Source: Ifrita kowaldi (taxonomy: Eukaryota; Chordata; Aves; Passeriformes; Cinclosomatidae). From it: DNA of 64,000 nucleotides. Every line of letters begins with the position of its first letter. Position 1 is the stretch's first letter. Below are positions 1 to 12,100 of this stretch, piece after piece. The notes below the pieces were generated by a model. That model did not search any database. It saw only the letters and a list, made by a program, of their open reading frames with translations, and was not told the origin of the DNA. A program made the position numbers and the translations under genes. The stretch is taken from assembly GCA_013398055.1 (NCBI GenBank), contig VZRS01012069.1:99470-163469 (forward strand), written 5' to 3'.

Positions 1-345
1 CTTCCCGCGCCCCGGCAGAGCGGGACCCCCGGCACCGAGCGGGCACCGGGGGCGAGGGGTAGCCCCGGGATGGCGAGGCCGATAATAGCCCGTTATTGCC
101 GCTTTCTGCCCCACGAGCCGTAAAGCGGCGTTTCAAGTTGCGGTGCGCTGGCGGCTACTTAAGTGCGCGTAGTGGAGCCGAGCCCAAAATAAACTCTGCT
201 GACAGTCCCCCAGCACGCGACGGGTGGAGAAGGAAGTGCAGAGCGAGAGAGTGCGCGTTTGTGTGGGGAGGAACGGAGTTTTACCCGCTGGTTCGTCGAA
301 TAAAGAATCCACTCGAATAACTAGTTCTAGCGCACTTCTACAACT
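1..345. promoter_or_regulatory. CpG-dense block at window edge; upstream promoter edge or LTR-like sequence
   Basis: The first ~250 bases are very G+C and CpG rich, and composition falls to normal after about 345. Two AATAAA hexamers occur (about 186-191 and 304), separated by a GT-rich stretch, and a CpG-rich segment ends near a CA dinucleotide around 340. A consensus-like donor (GTAAGTG) follows at about 410. Two readings fit. It may be the CpG-island promoter of a gene off the left edge (HMGB3 is the expected upstream neighbour of CD99L2 by human synteny, transcribed leftward). Or it may be a solo LTR of an old endogenous retrovirus, since paired AATAAA signals with a GT-rich stretch are LTR-like. 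No coding exon is visible. Strand and identity are unresolved. Confidence 0.35.
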
Positions 346-2934
346 TGTTTGGTATGAACTTTCCAGGATTTGGTTGTTATTAAAGAGGCTGGTTGCGTAC
401 AAGGAAATCTGTAAGTGTGCCCTGCTGACTGAAACCAGCCCAATGTGGCTCTAGGGCCACAGGCTCCTTTGGCTCTCTGGAAAGAGCTGTTTCCTATAGG
501 GCAGCTGCCAAATGGTTAAACTGGTATTCGTGGCTGACCACAATTGCTGGTTGGCTCGGAAAAAAGAGCTGTTATTTTTAAGGATGGAGCGGTAAGACTC
601 AGAAACCGCCCCATACTGTTATGGGCTGGTCGTAACTGCCACCTTATTATGATAGCCAGAAGAAACAGTTGCCCTCTTTAAGGAACAGATAGTGAAAAGA
701 AGCCTCCACCCTGGGCTGAGCCGCTGTCAGGCAGCAGGGTTTACCAGATACTGCCCTGTGGAAGCGCTTATGGCTATAACAACATATGGTCACAGGTTGC
801 CTTTGCCGGAAGAGATCAAAACAAAACGACTGATGAGACACAGAAGAGTGCCAACCTCCTGCTGACAGATCCACTGGGAAGCATGCAGAATTTCACCCAG
901 GATTTTAGCCAAAGTCCTGCCTGGATTTCTCCCTTAGGGTACATCTCAGGCAGTCTAGCAAGCACCCAAATCCAATTGTTATCCATATGCTTGTAGAGAC
1001 CTTACAGCTGTGTCCTTGGGGTTTTCAAAGCATATATGATAAAATCACTCTTACTAGCCTCTTGCCCTATTTCTACCTTCTAAAACCAAAAGTGTAAAAC
1101 AAGGGGTTCATTCATAAACATTAATGAGGTTACCTGAGGGACTGTATTCTGTAGCATCATCATAAAATAAGACAAGCAATACTACTGCAGGATAATCTCT
1201 TTGTAGCTGACAAACATCCCTCTCACCTATTTTTAGGGATACTTTCAAGTGTTCCAAACTAGTTGAATAATTAAGGCTTTTTTCTTGGGTCTTGAGTTGC
1301 ACAGTTTTTTATTCTGGAGCACTTTCTTCCTCAAACCACAATGTCACCCTCCAGAGCACACCAAGCAGAAAGCATTACTGAGGGGATGGACAGGCTGTTC
1401 GGGAGCTGGCTTAGGAGAGGCAGTTGGCATCGAACACGCAGTCCTGTAGTCATCTCCAGAGCATCCCCCTATTTCTCATCAGCCAAGGGAAACATTCCCT
1501 AAGACGCTTGTTCTAGGAAGGCCAGGAAAGTTTTGACAGCTGGCCAAGGGGCAAAGGAGATATTTTGGTAGCTGAGAGACAGCTGGGTTGGAGGTTTTAT
1601 CCTAGCACTCGCAGCATGCTTTTGAAAGCAGAGGAGGGCTGAGTAGCAAATGGGTGAACATAACCCCCAGAGGGAAAGCTTCTACTCACCCCCAGAACTG
1701 CCACTGCTGCAATTCTCCTGCAGTGCCCTCAGCCCCACACATTGCACCTGGCCCCTGAGTCTGGACCCTTTCCTGCCATGCACCAAGAAAGCAACCCAGA
1801 AAGTTGGCTGAGCAAATCTAATCCTTTGCTGCAACCTCTTCCAGGCCATGCAGTCCCCCTTCCTCATGCAGCACACCTTTCCTCTCCTGGCCCCTCTTGG
1901 AGACAAGGCAACTCACTAACCCAACAAAAAGTAAACAAAGCCCAAAATTCTACCTCCTTTTATGCTGGGTTAGTCTTCTGCTGGATTAGTGGACTGAGTC
2001 AGTGTACCAAAGAGTCAGGTGAGTACCAGAGCCAAGGCAAAGAAAGGAGTGTGCAGAAGGATACGGCCAGGAGCAGGAACACTCCCAAGTGTGGGTTTGG
2101 TAAATTTTGGGAGTTTTAGTGTTGGGGTTTTTTTTAATATTACATATTACCATGTATTTAGCTATAGGAAGCATGAGAAGAAAACCACAACTAAAAGAAA
2201 CTTTAGGATGCCTGGCTTTTGGCACAGCAGGCAGCAATGTTTGCATTGATGCTAGGGGAGCTCAATACATAGTTCTGTACCTTTCCTTCAGAAAGTCCTG
2301 ACCTGATCCCCACCAGGCAGGATTTATTTTGCAAACACATGCCACATTTTTAAGCAACTGTCAGCCATACCCCACATCCTACAGCAGGGACCCAGGTCAG
2401 GCAGTATCTTAAATATAAGGACTGAGGCCTAAAATGTTGGCCAAGGTCCCATAGGAAGCAGACAGCTCTCAATACTTGCAGTAGCTTGTTGCTGAGAAGA
2501 TGGATGGCAAAGACCTGTCCCAGGCAGGATCACCAAACACTGAAGGCTTCTGGCCCATGGACACGATGTTGGTGCTGTCCAAGAAACAGCAGAGATACGA
2601 ACAGCTGAGCCCATGCTGTTACCTGCCAAGATGGAACAGTATCTTCTCTTCCACTGGAGATGATGGAACATGGAGGCAGCTGTGAAAAAATCTGGGGTCA
2701 CTGAGGACTCCTCCAACAAATCAGTGGACTACATAAATATACTTTAAATTCAGGAAAGTCATTCATAAATGAAATTGCTTTCTTCTGCTCTCTGTAATTG
2801 CCTGAAGTGTAGAGTAAGTTCCCATATTCTTCAGCCAACAGCTGCATCTCATCTGAACATTAGTGACAGCTTGGTGGGATTGGCCTTCTGACGGCTCTGT
2901 CCCTCTCCTGTTGTGCCAGAGGGCCAGCAAATTA

Positions 2935-3300
2935 AGGCCCATCACATACTTAAGCAGTTCAGAAATAAAGGGCTGAAAAGGACCAGAGCCATAACTGAGC
3001 GTTGTGGAACACTGATCACTACTGATCAGCTCCACAGCTCATCCAGCCATTCTCACAATGCTCCTCCACCATCTCATTCCCACTGGTGAGACCATGAATG
3101 CCTCGGAAGGATCATGGAGGACAACAACTGTGTGTTAAAGATTAGTCCACAAGACCTTTAACAATCTGCCCAGTATGAATCCAGATTGTCTTGATTAGGA
3201 AGTTAGCCTGACATTAACCTCTGCTCCAGCTTTTGCTGCTTACACTGCTCAGCACTTGGGATGATTTCAGCTGAAGAGTTGAAGGGATGTGACGTCCTTA
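2935..3300 (-). mobile_element. Possible highly degraded CR1 LINE fragment
   Basis: Phrases on the + strand around 2960-3020 (a 'gagc-ttgtggaacactgatc' pattern) and 3180-3220 loosely resemble the antisense strand of the reverse-transcriptase part of avian CR1. The similarity is from memory, is broken throughout, and there is no 3' tail to anchor it. No reading frame survives. It could equally be unique sequence. Confidence 0.2.
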
Positions 3301-6146
3301 CTGTGTTTGTCTAATATTGGTCAGAGCATGTTGTGCTTGTTGTGTTGGATATCTTCATCATGGGCAGCATTGCCTGCTAGCAGCTAGGAAGAGGCCGGTG
3401 TGAACTCACACACTGAAACTGTAGAGCATCTCAGTGAATTGGAAGCACACCAGTCACAGAAAAATTACTGGAGCCTTCAATACAATGATATCCCCAAAAT
3501 GAGCCATTGTGCTGAAAAGCTTCCCAAACATACACCATAATTTCCAGGAGTAATAAAATTTAGCTGGTTCCTATTTTGGAGGGGCAGCTCAAATACACAG
3601 TGCATTGTCAAAGCAGTTCCCTTACTGAGGGGCTTCTTGGACTCAGATTTGGCAGCATTACTGGGAATAGCCACATAAGCTCCTCTGGTCTGTAGCATAT
3701 AAGCTTGGATATGTGTATATCATTTTTCAGTGTTGATACCTGAATTTCCACCTTTTTTATCTATCAGCTGATGCAGGTACCAGAAAGCCAAGAAAGTCTG
3801 TAGGGGCAAATAGATGCAATTGGATATCAATAAAGCATCAGTCCATTTGCTCTTTTCCCACCTTTGGAATATGTTGAGCCTATGACTGTGGCATTAAATC
3901 AAAAGCACCCGTGCTGTTGTGCTCCTGACCATGGCACTGCGGAGCTTATTCAAGGCAAGGAGTAGAGGCACCTTCAAGAAATCTCACAGGAAAGCTGTCT
4001 GCAGTCCTTCTGAGAGAAGAAGTAATTTTCTGAGGCCTTCAAGGCTACAGAATGCCATGGGTCACAGAAAAAATAGAAGTCTCCCAAGAAGAAACACGCT
4101 TGCTGTTCACAGGGTGAGGAAGTTCAGGAAAACATTTGTGATAAATATTCAGCTCTCTCAGGTATGCAGCTTGGTTCCCATGAGATGTTGCTTCAAGCAA
4201 TCTGGACATCCAACATCACACTAAAGATGTGCTTACAGCCCTGGCAGAAACACCAGATCAGGGACATCCCCTCTGTCCGAGGGTTTAGCTACAAGGCAGG
4301 TGCCAGCACAAGGCGCCCTCCACCAGCCCCACTCACGGCCCTTCCCGAGGCTGGGACCGCAGCGGACTCGGATGGTTCACAGACAGCTGAGCTCCCTCTC
4401 AGCAGCCCTGGGAAACGGTCCTAGCATGGGCACAGCAATCCCAGCCCATCATCAGAGGTATCAAGCCATCCTGCCCTCAGCCAGTCATTCCATTGTGGTC
4501 ACTGAGCTGCGGTTCCAGCAGGATAATTATAACTGCATTTGGCGCTTCCACTTCTGTCTGCATCGCATCTCTTCACAAGCTGTATCCACTGGCAAAATTC
4601 TCCAGTGAAGACTTGACCCGAATGAAAAGGCTGATATAAATACATCCGTAGGGTTCTGCCAGCAATTAGGAGTAAGGATGGGGGGAAATCCCTCCTAGGA
4701 ATCTAACAAAGCCAGGAAACCTTTTTAAGCAGAACCAGCCTATCAGAGTGACAGAGTTGACATTTAAGGTTGGATGGACAATAGCGACATGAAAAGTGTT
4801 AAATGACCTGTTCATCTCACCAGCATATTCATTAGGCTAGTTAGGGGGCTGTTTCAAAAGCCTTCAGTGTGGACCTGGCTTCTCCCACCACTGACCTTCT
4901 GTGTTAACATGCAATGGAGACTAAGAGGCTCAATTAACCCTTCTCTAACTGGTATAGTCAAAAGCTGACTGCAAAGGTTTCATTTACAAGTCCAAGTTTT
5001 TTATTTTAGTTTTAAATCAAGAGTTTAACTTTAGTAAAATGAGAAGGAATCCCTCCATACAAAACCCTCTCCCTGTCTTACAACACTTGGGATTTCCACA
5101 CATGGATTTTCTGATGCCCACAGCCTCAGGCTGAATTCCAAGTCCTGTAACTATAATAAAATATTTGTAATTGCTCACTGGGATCTCAGCCAGTTAGAAT
5201 ATTTCCTCTTTAACCTATGAAACAAAAGGAGTGATCTTAAATACATGCTGAAGTAGAAAATAAAATTATCAATGGTGTTTAAGGAGCTTGGCAGCATGCA
5301 AGTTCAGAGAGACAGAGGTTAATCTGTTCCAAATTCAACTATGAAAAACCTGATGTTCCAACAATTAAAATATTAGTCTAAATGAACAGGTGACCCCCCC
5401 AAATTCCCTAATGGGGTGGCACAGCCTGTTATCCCCTGTAGCCATATCCCATTAAGCTGACACCTCTGCAGGAGTAGGATACACTCTCAGTTGCACACAC
5501 AAAATTAATTATTGTCAAATGCACTTCATGGGGACTGAGGTGAGAAATACAAGTTAAAATAATTGACAGTCATACTAGGCAGCAGTTCAAAACCTTCTTG
5601 CAGTATAACCACAGGCAAGATAAACAGTTACCTTCACATGTGGGCTCCCCCCTGTGTCTTGTCATATTGTCCGCATTCCTCTTGGGGCTTTTTCCTTCCT
5701 TTTCTTTCTCCTCTCCCTGTTTTTGCTTCTCTTCACACCTCGGCCCTGGCTCTTTCCCAGCACATGCTGCCAGGATGCCCAGGGGGTGGCAGGCAGGCAG
5801 TTTGCCCCTGCACACCTGCTCCACGAGATTTGCCACCGCAGTACAGCACCTCCCACGCTTCCAGACTCCTGGAAATCGCGTGCCCCCTGCATACTGCCTC
5901 CTTACATTCCTGGCTCGTCTCTGCTCCCTCATCTAACACATCCCTCCTGCCACAACACACTTTCTTCAGGCGTCTCCTTCCATGCTCAGCTACCACAGGG
6001 CCATCTGCTTCCATGTAGCTTCTTTTTGAAGATGCACTATCCCAAACCTTGTAAACCCCAAGCGACCTGGCATGAGAGTGATGAGCAACGTTCGGCTTCA
6101 GAGGGGCCTTTCTGCACCTGTTTCACATGCACAGAACTACACACAC

Positions 6147-6187
6147 AAAAAAAAAGGCATTTAATGAATGCAAAAAAAAAAAAAAAA
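6147..6187 (+). repeat. Two adjacent poly-A tracts
   Basis: Runs of 9 and 16 A residues are separated by about 16 bases. No retroposon body, target-site duplication or processed transcript is recognisable upstream, so this is treated as simple low-complexity sequence. Confidence 0.7.
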
Positions 6188-9100
6188 GCATATTTATCTA
6201 CCTACCCCACCAAGTCAAAGACTAAAAGTAGGAAGACAGGACAACTGGAAACAACCTCTGCAAGTTTCCCATAGCCTTCAGAGGAGGTGGAATCTAGATG
6301 CAATTTTAAAGGAGAAGATTGTAAGTGTTTCCCTTGCACTTTAATTGGCAAGTAATCAAGACCACATTCAATGCAACACAAGTTCTTGCAATCACGCTGT
6401 GACAGCAGACCAAGAAACTCTATTAAGAATCCAATGCAATTACAACCCAACAGCAGTCCAGCAAAGAGCTGGATATAAAGGGAGGCATGACCCCACATTA
6501 GAAAGAAGTTGGTGATGATACAGCTAAGGTGTAGTTCAGACACCACTGATGTGACACTAAACGAAGCAATCAGAACGTCTGGCACTGGAGCAAGAAAGCT
6601 GCACTGGATACTTATTTCACAGTCCTGAAACATTGCTAGAAGGAGGGTGGCTTTCAGATCACCAAATAACTGTTCCCAAAGCCATGAATACCTGCCCCTT
6701 CCCCACACCCAGCCCCTGTACTCAGCAGTGTCTGAACTCCAGCGTGCATCCTTTCCTCTTTGGCCATCCTGCCACACTTCGAAACAGGACCATGGCAGCA
6801 CACAGCATACAGAGATGATGCACTAAAACCACTCGTGCTCAGATGAATGAAAGAGGAGAGTGTTCTGCAATAAGCATAATCTGGGTGCTCCTCTATCTCA
6901 CAACACGTGTCTGAACGAGGCTTTGAGTCCGGCCGCAGTTTGTAACTTACCAAGACTGGCTGCCTGCCTCCAGTGTCACATTGACACAGGGAGTGACGCG
7001 CAAAATCCTTGGCTAGAGAGAAGGAAAGATGAGTTCCCTCTGCAGGAACTGTGAGCTGAGGGCTTGGTCTCTTCCCCACCTGGTCAGGCTGCTGGGCAAT
7101 CAGCTGTGGGGAGGGTTTGCATAGCCCAGCTGCTCCAGCTGGCATCTAAAGCAGGCTGTAGGTCTGGGTGTAGGAAAACACAGAGAACACCGGGTGATTC
7201 CAGCTGGGTGGGGAAACACACTGCTAGCACAACAGGGCTTTAGGAGGGGTTAAAAATCGAATTGTCAGAAAAGACATAAACAGCACAGATGTTGCAAAGG
7301 TGGAAAGTAAAGCAGCTTTTCTTGATCTATGACCTGCACTACACTGTTGGGACTTAAAATCTCCAAAACTGACTGTAAAGCTGGGAAATGAATACATTGC
7401 CCGTATGCATTTACACGCAGGAAAAGCAAAGGAAAAAATGTGAATTGAAGTTATAAGTATTTACAGTTTAGGGGAATATTTAATTGGTTGTAAAAAAACC
7501 ATTGGAGGGACACTGCACAGGATGATTCTTGGATTGCCTTCAAAGAGTCGAGTGGACCTTCAGTTAAAAAAGGAAGGAGAAAAACTGGCTCAGGAAAGCG
7601 CTCAAAGCCCCTTAAGCTTCCCCCACTCTTCCCCATGACCTCTCTGTCCCCTATACATTATTTTTCTTCTTATAAATCTGTTCAGAAAATATTGTTTCCT
7701 TTTTGGTATCAGTTTTGTGCCATCACTTCACCATAGCAACAGACAGCAAACAGCAGCTTGAACAACTGGAAGTTGTTGGCTCACTCAGGTAGGCTCGCCT
7801 GCTGCAGCAGCCTTGAGTGACTCCCTGCTTCTGGAAAAATGATTAGTTATATAATGCTAGGTTTATTTCCACTAAAAGAGAACATACACAATTAACTAAA
7901 TGCCACCAATTAAGCCATCAATAAGGCAGGGATATTTTCAGTACTGCACTGGTATACAGCTACGCTGTTACGACAGCAGCTCCCTCAGCACACCAGGGTG
8001 GTTTTAGAGCGACTACCTCGAGTCCTGGAGACAGACTTGGGCCACAAACCCCCCAAGGGCAGCTGGGTCCATCCTGGGCAGCTCCCCTGAGTACACCTCT
8101 GTGCTGGCACGGGCCAAACTGCCACCAAGACCTGAGGTACCGCAGCCTGGGGGTGACATTCTGTGAGAGATCAAAAGTCCAGGTGCCTCCCAAGCAGTGC
8201 CCAGCAGCTAGGATGGATCTGAGCTAAGACACCAGAGCAAAAACCAAAGAACATACGGCTCAAACTTTATACTGGACCATGCAGGTGTTTTGGCAGATCA
8301 GCAGGAAGATAAAGAGGTCAACAGGATGATGAAGCAATGAAGCAGAGGAAGGGAAGTTTTGCAATGCACAGTTGGGACTTACACGAATATCTTTACATCA
8401 CTGAAAAGCACAGGAAAGTCATAAACTGTGACAAGGTATCTAACTCAGGTTGCTACCAACAAGTGCTTACATTGATCCTTGATGATGTTGAAGGAACAAT
8501 TGTTTTGAGGAGAAATTTAATAATAAAGGATGTAGGTTTCTGCCAAGTGCTCCTGAATTCTTCTTGCTTTACATTCATTGGACATCATGTTTTGTTAACA
8601 TATTTAATTCCTGTGTTGCATAGGAGTGTAAGAATATTACAACGAATGAATAGAAAATATATTTGCAGTGAAAATGATTTTTAAATTGTTTCATTTATGC
8701 ATATTCTTTATAGACACATATGTATGTATACGAGATACATTAAGAATCACTTTAAAGGAAGATGAAATTCCCCCCCCCAAAATGTGCTATTTAAAATTCT
8801 TTACGGTTTGTTAACCCATTTCAGATTTAAAAGACATTGTCTGTTGAGATTGTATATCTGTAACTAACTTTTTTATTAATTACAACTTCTCATGTCAAGA
8901 CAAGCGTTTGATAAAATTCCTCCAAATGTCTCAGCTTTATGCTTTTCCCCAACTAAAAGTAGATGCTTTTCAAAGAAAAACAGCTTCAATGACAAAAGAA
9001 AGACAAACATACTGAATATATTAAATAAAAATAAAAAATCTGCCAAACTTTCTTCCCAGTATCATCAGTGACAATACACTTCCAGGATAGCAGCAGCAGC

Positions 9101-12100
9101 CTAGTGTGGCATTTAAGAATATCCAAATAGCTTAGACCCTGCACAGCCCCTGCTGTTCTTTGATTTACAAACTAGTGTCCAAACCCTGACCTCCGGTTAC
9201 AAAACCCCACTGCATTCACTGGAATTTCAGAGATGAAGTTCAGGACAGAATTCGAGTTGCTTAATTGTAATTGGCCCATAGTATGGTTGTTGTTGGGAGA
9301 TGGTTTTTTCCCACCACTGCACAAACTGGGAAGATAAAAATTTAGTAACTAAAAATGTTTTCCAGAATCCCATTTTCCTGAAGGGAAAAAAAAAATACGT
9401 AATTACATGTAAATGGCAGAGTTATTTGACCTTACTGTGAACATGGTAACTGTGGTCTCTGGGTTGTCTTGTGCTCTTTCTGTCCTTCCATCAGCTCATT
9501 TGTTTTCCATGTGGCTGCTTGTGTACTTACAATTGTCTCTGGTTATCATATGCTGAACAAGATTGTTTTGCACTCAGATTTATTCCCAGCATGAAAATTA
9601 TTTGAAAACGGGTGGAACGAGGGAGAGAAACACAGCCATCATTTGAGAAACTCGTACAGTAGAGTGTTCAAGGGCTTCCTTTCAGATTTGCCTTCCTTGC
9701 CAAGAAAAGGCATTGTTACAGTGACAGCCCAGAGGCGTGTGTTACAACAGGAAAATCATATGGGATGCAAAATTAAAATCTCAATCACAGGTGAAGAATC
9801 AAGGCAGCAGAGGAGCATATACACAGAACTGCTCTTTTCTCCCTGCCTCCTAGGAAAAGTTGGCAATGCCTTGTCCCTGCAGAGGCGATGCTGTGAGGTG
9901 TTCAATGCCCCTCCCAGCACCGTGTCCTTCCTTGGCTCTGCTCAGAGCAGCGACTCTCCAGTCACCAGTCGGCTTCAGTGCCCCGAGTTCCCTCCAACCT
10001 GGCTCCTGCTCCTCTCTAGCCAAGCTATCTCCCATCTGCCCCTCTGCTTGTCTCCCAGCTCCTGGTGCTGCTCAGGAGGGCAGGCTGTGCCCACAGCAGG
10101 GGCAGCAAGCAGGACAGGCCAGCCCTTCTCCCACGCCGACAGCCCCTTCCAGCCCCAGCTCAGAGCAGGGCTCTGCCAGCACGGCCAGACCTGTGGCAGG
10201 GCCTTGCCTGGCAACCCCACCAAGGGAAGAGGTGACTTCCTGAGGCCCCAAGGCAGCGTGGCCACACGGGTGGGATTCTGCAGCACATCCCCAGCGCCAG
10301 CGGGACTCGTACGCTGTGTAGGGTTTCTGCAGGGGAGCACGGGGCTGACACCTACGCTCAGCCAACGATCTGCATCGCTCCTGGTGACAATTCAAATCAA
10401 ACTTGTCAAGCCGGTGTAGATCCAGATAGACATCAGGTGGGATTTCTCCACGCACAGAGCACTGTATTTCTGAATGGCAGATTATGCTCCTCAAGTTCCT
10501 CTACTTCCAGCCACTCAGCATTTCTTGCCTCTTGTAGTAATTCTGGCCAACAACCCTCACTACTACTTACCCTCTTTGGATAATCACACCCTTACAGTAC
10601 CTCTCGCTGCCTAATGTTTTACAACGAAATCTGAGAAGCTCTGAATAATCCTAATAGCAGTTAGGCAGCGGCACTCGCACAATTATGATATAAAAGGTAA
10701 GTGTGCTCCCACCAGCTCTCCATTTAAATTTATAGTGATTGGTTCCATACAGTAACACGGTAAATGAAAAACATCCCCCAGCCTTCATTTAAGAGGTTTA
10801 TGGTAAATAAAAAAAAATGCCAAGGGTTGTGTGTTGGCCTCCAGCCTGGCAGCTCTCTGTGCAGGAAGGGGATTCAGGCTCCCTTTCCGAGGCACACATA
10901 AAATGCCGGGTGATATACGGCTCTGCTCCGCCAGCAGTGTGGCTGCAGCAAAAGCCCGAGGAAGTCAGGCTGCTGGTCCCAAGGAAACCTTCTCTGCAAG
11001 CCCAGGCTGGGAGGACTGAGGCAGAAGCCGCCTGTGTTGTCCTGCAACCTGCTTTCCAGAGACACCCCAGCATCTTTTCAGGGTTTGGTGATGTACGTTT
11101 CCCTGGTACGAGGCAGAATGGAGTCAAATCCCTGATTAATTCAGTACACAGTGCCCTGATCACACTGAACAAGGGCTGGCAACTGTCAGATGTGGCGAGT
11201 GCTGTCTACATTTTTTTTTTACAAGGAACACAGACGTAGAGGAGGTTTTTATACCTTCTCCAGAGACTATAGGCTGCTCTGTTCTGAGTTCAGACTGCAG
11301 GGAAAACAGGTCTTCACTCATGAGAATTTAATTTCAGTACCTGCACTAGTACCTTTAGAAAATGCAACTTGGGTCTGACCCTGACTCTTACAATTAACTT
11401 GCACAAGATCCCGTGCAAGTCAATTGGAAGAAAGGTGTGATTCTGCTACACAAAGCCAAGTATCTGGGGGATACTCAACCCTATCCTGCTGCAAAATACA
11501 TCACTCCGGGGTGAAAACACCAAGGTACCTGCTCCTCTGTGCTCCTTCTGTCTGAGGCCACCCTGGTAGCCTGAAGTCCCCCTCTGCCCCTCACCACCAG
11601 ACCCCACAGCACAGCTTTGGGGTAGGAACAGCCAGTACAAGCCACACAGTGAGAAGTGCCCATGGCTGCTCTCCTCAGACCGGCCCCAAGAAGGGTCCTG
11701 CAGCCCAGCCAACCAGTACAGCAGGCACCAGAGAGGCTTTCAGCACCTTTACACTCCCAACAGCACCTGTGCACTGACTCTGCGGTGCCCAAAACTTCCT
11801 TCCTTACCATGAGCCTGCATTGCTTCTCCTGGTGAGGAAGGGCAGATCCTCCATGTTTTCACACCTTCATCAAGCTGTTCCTCCAACAGCTCTCAACACC
11901 CTTGCACTGCTGCAGTGTCCTGACACTGTTTTTCCCTTGTGTTCCTCCCCATCCATTTCATCCTTAAAATAAATAAATTAAATAAGGCATTGCTGGCTGA
12001 GCCTCAACCCTACACAGCCCACACCACTGACAGGTCCCTGCTGTGAGCCCCCTCTCTCCCAGAGCTGCTGGACACAGCACACCCTGACCTGTCCCCATCA

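Noticed and set aside
5563..6274. 151- and 206-codon + frames with overlapping minus frames
   Set aside because: Pyrimidine-rich DNA giving Ser/Pro/Leu-rich frames on both strands and a poly-A encoded Lys run; no domain or splice context.
9643..10419. 258-codon open frame on + strand
   Set aside because: GC-rich, stop-poor DNA in which several frames on both strands are open together; Ser/Pro/Gln-rich low-information translation, no domain, no context.
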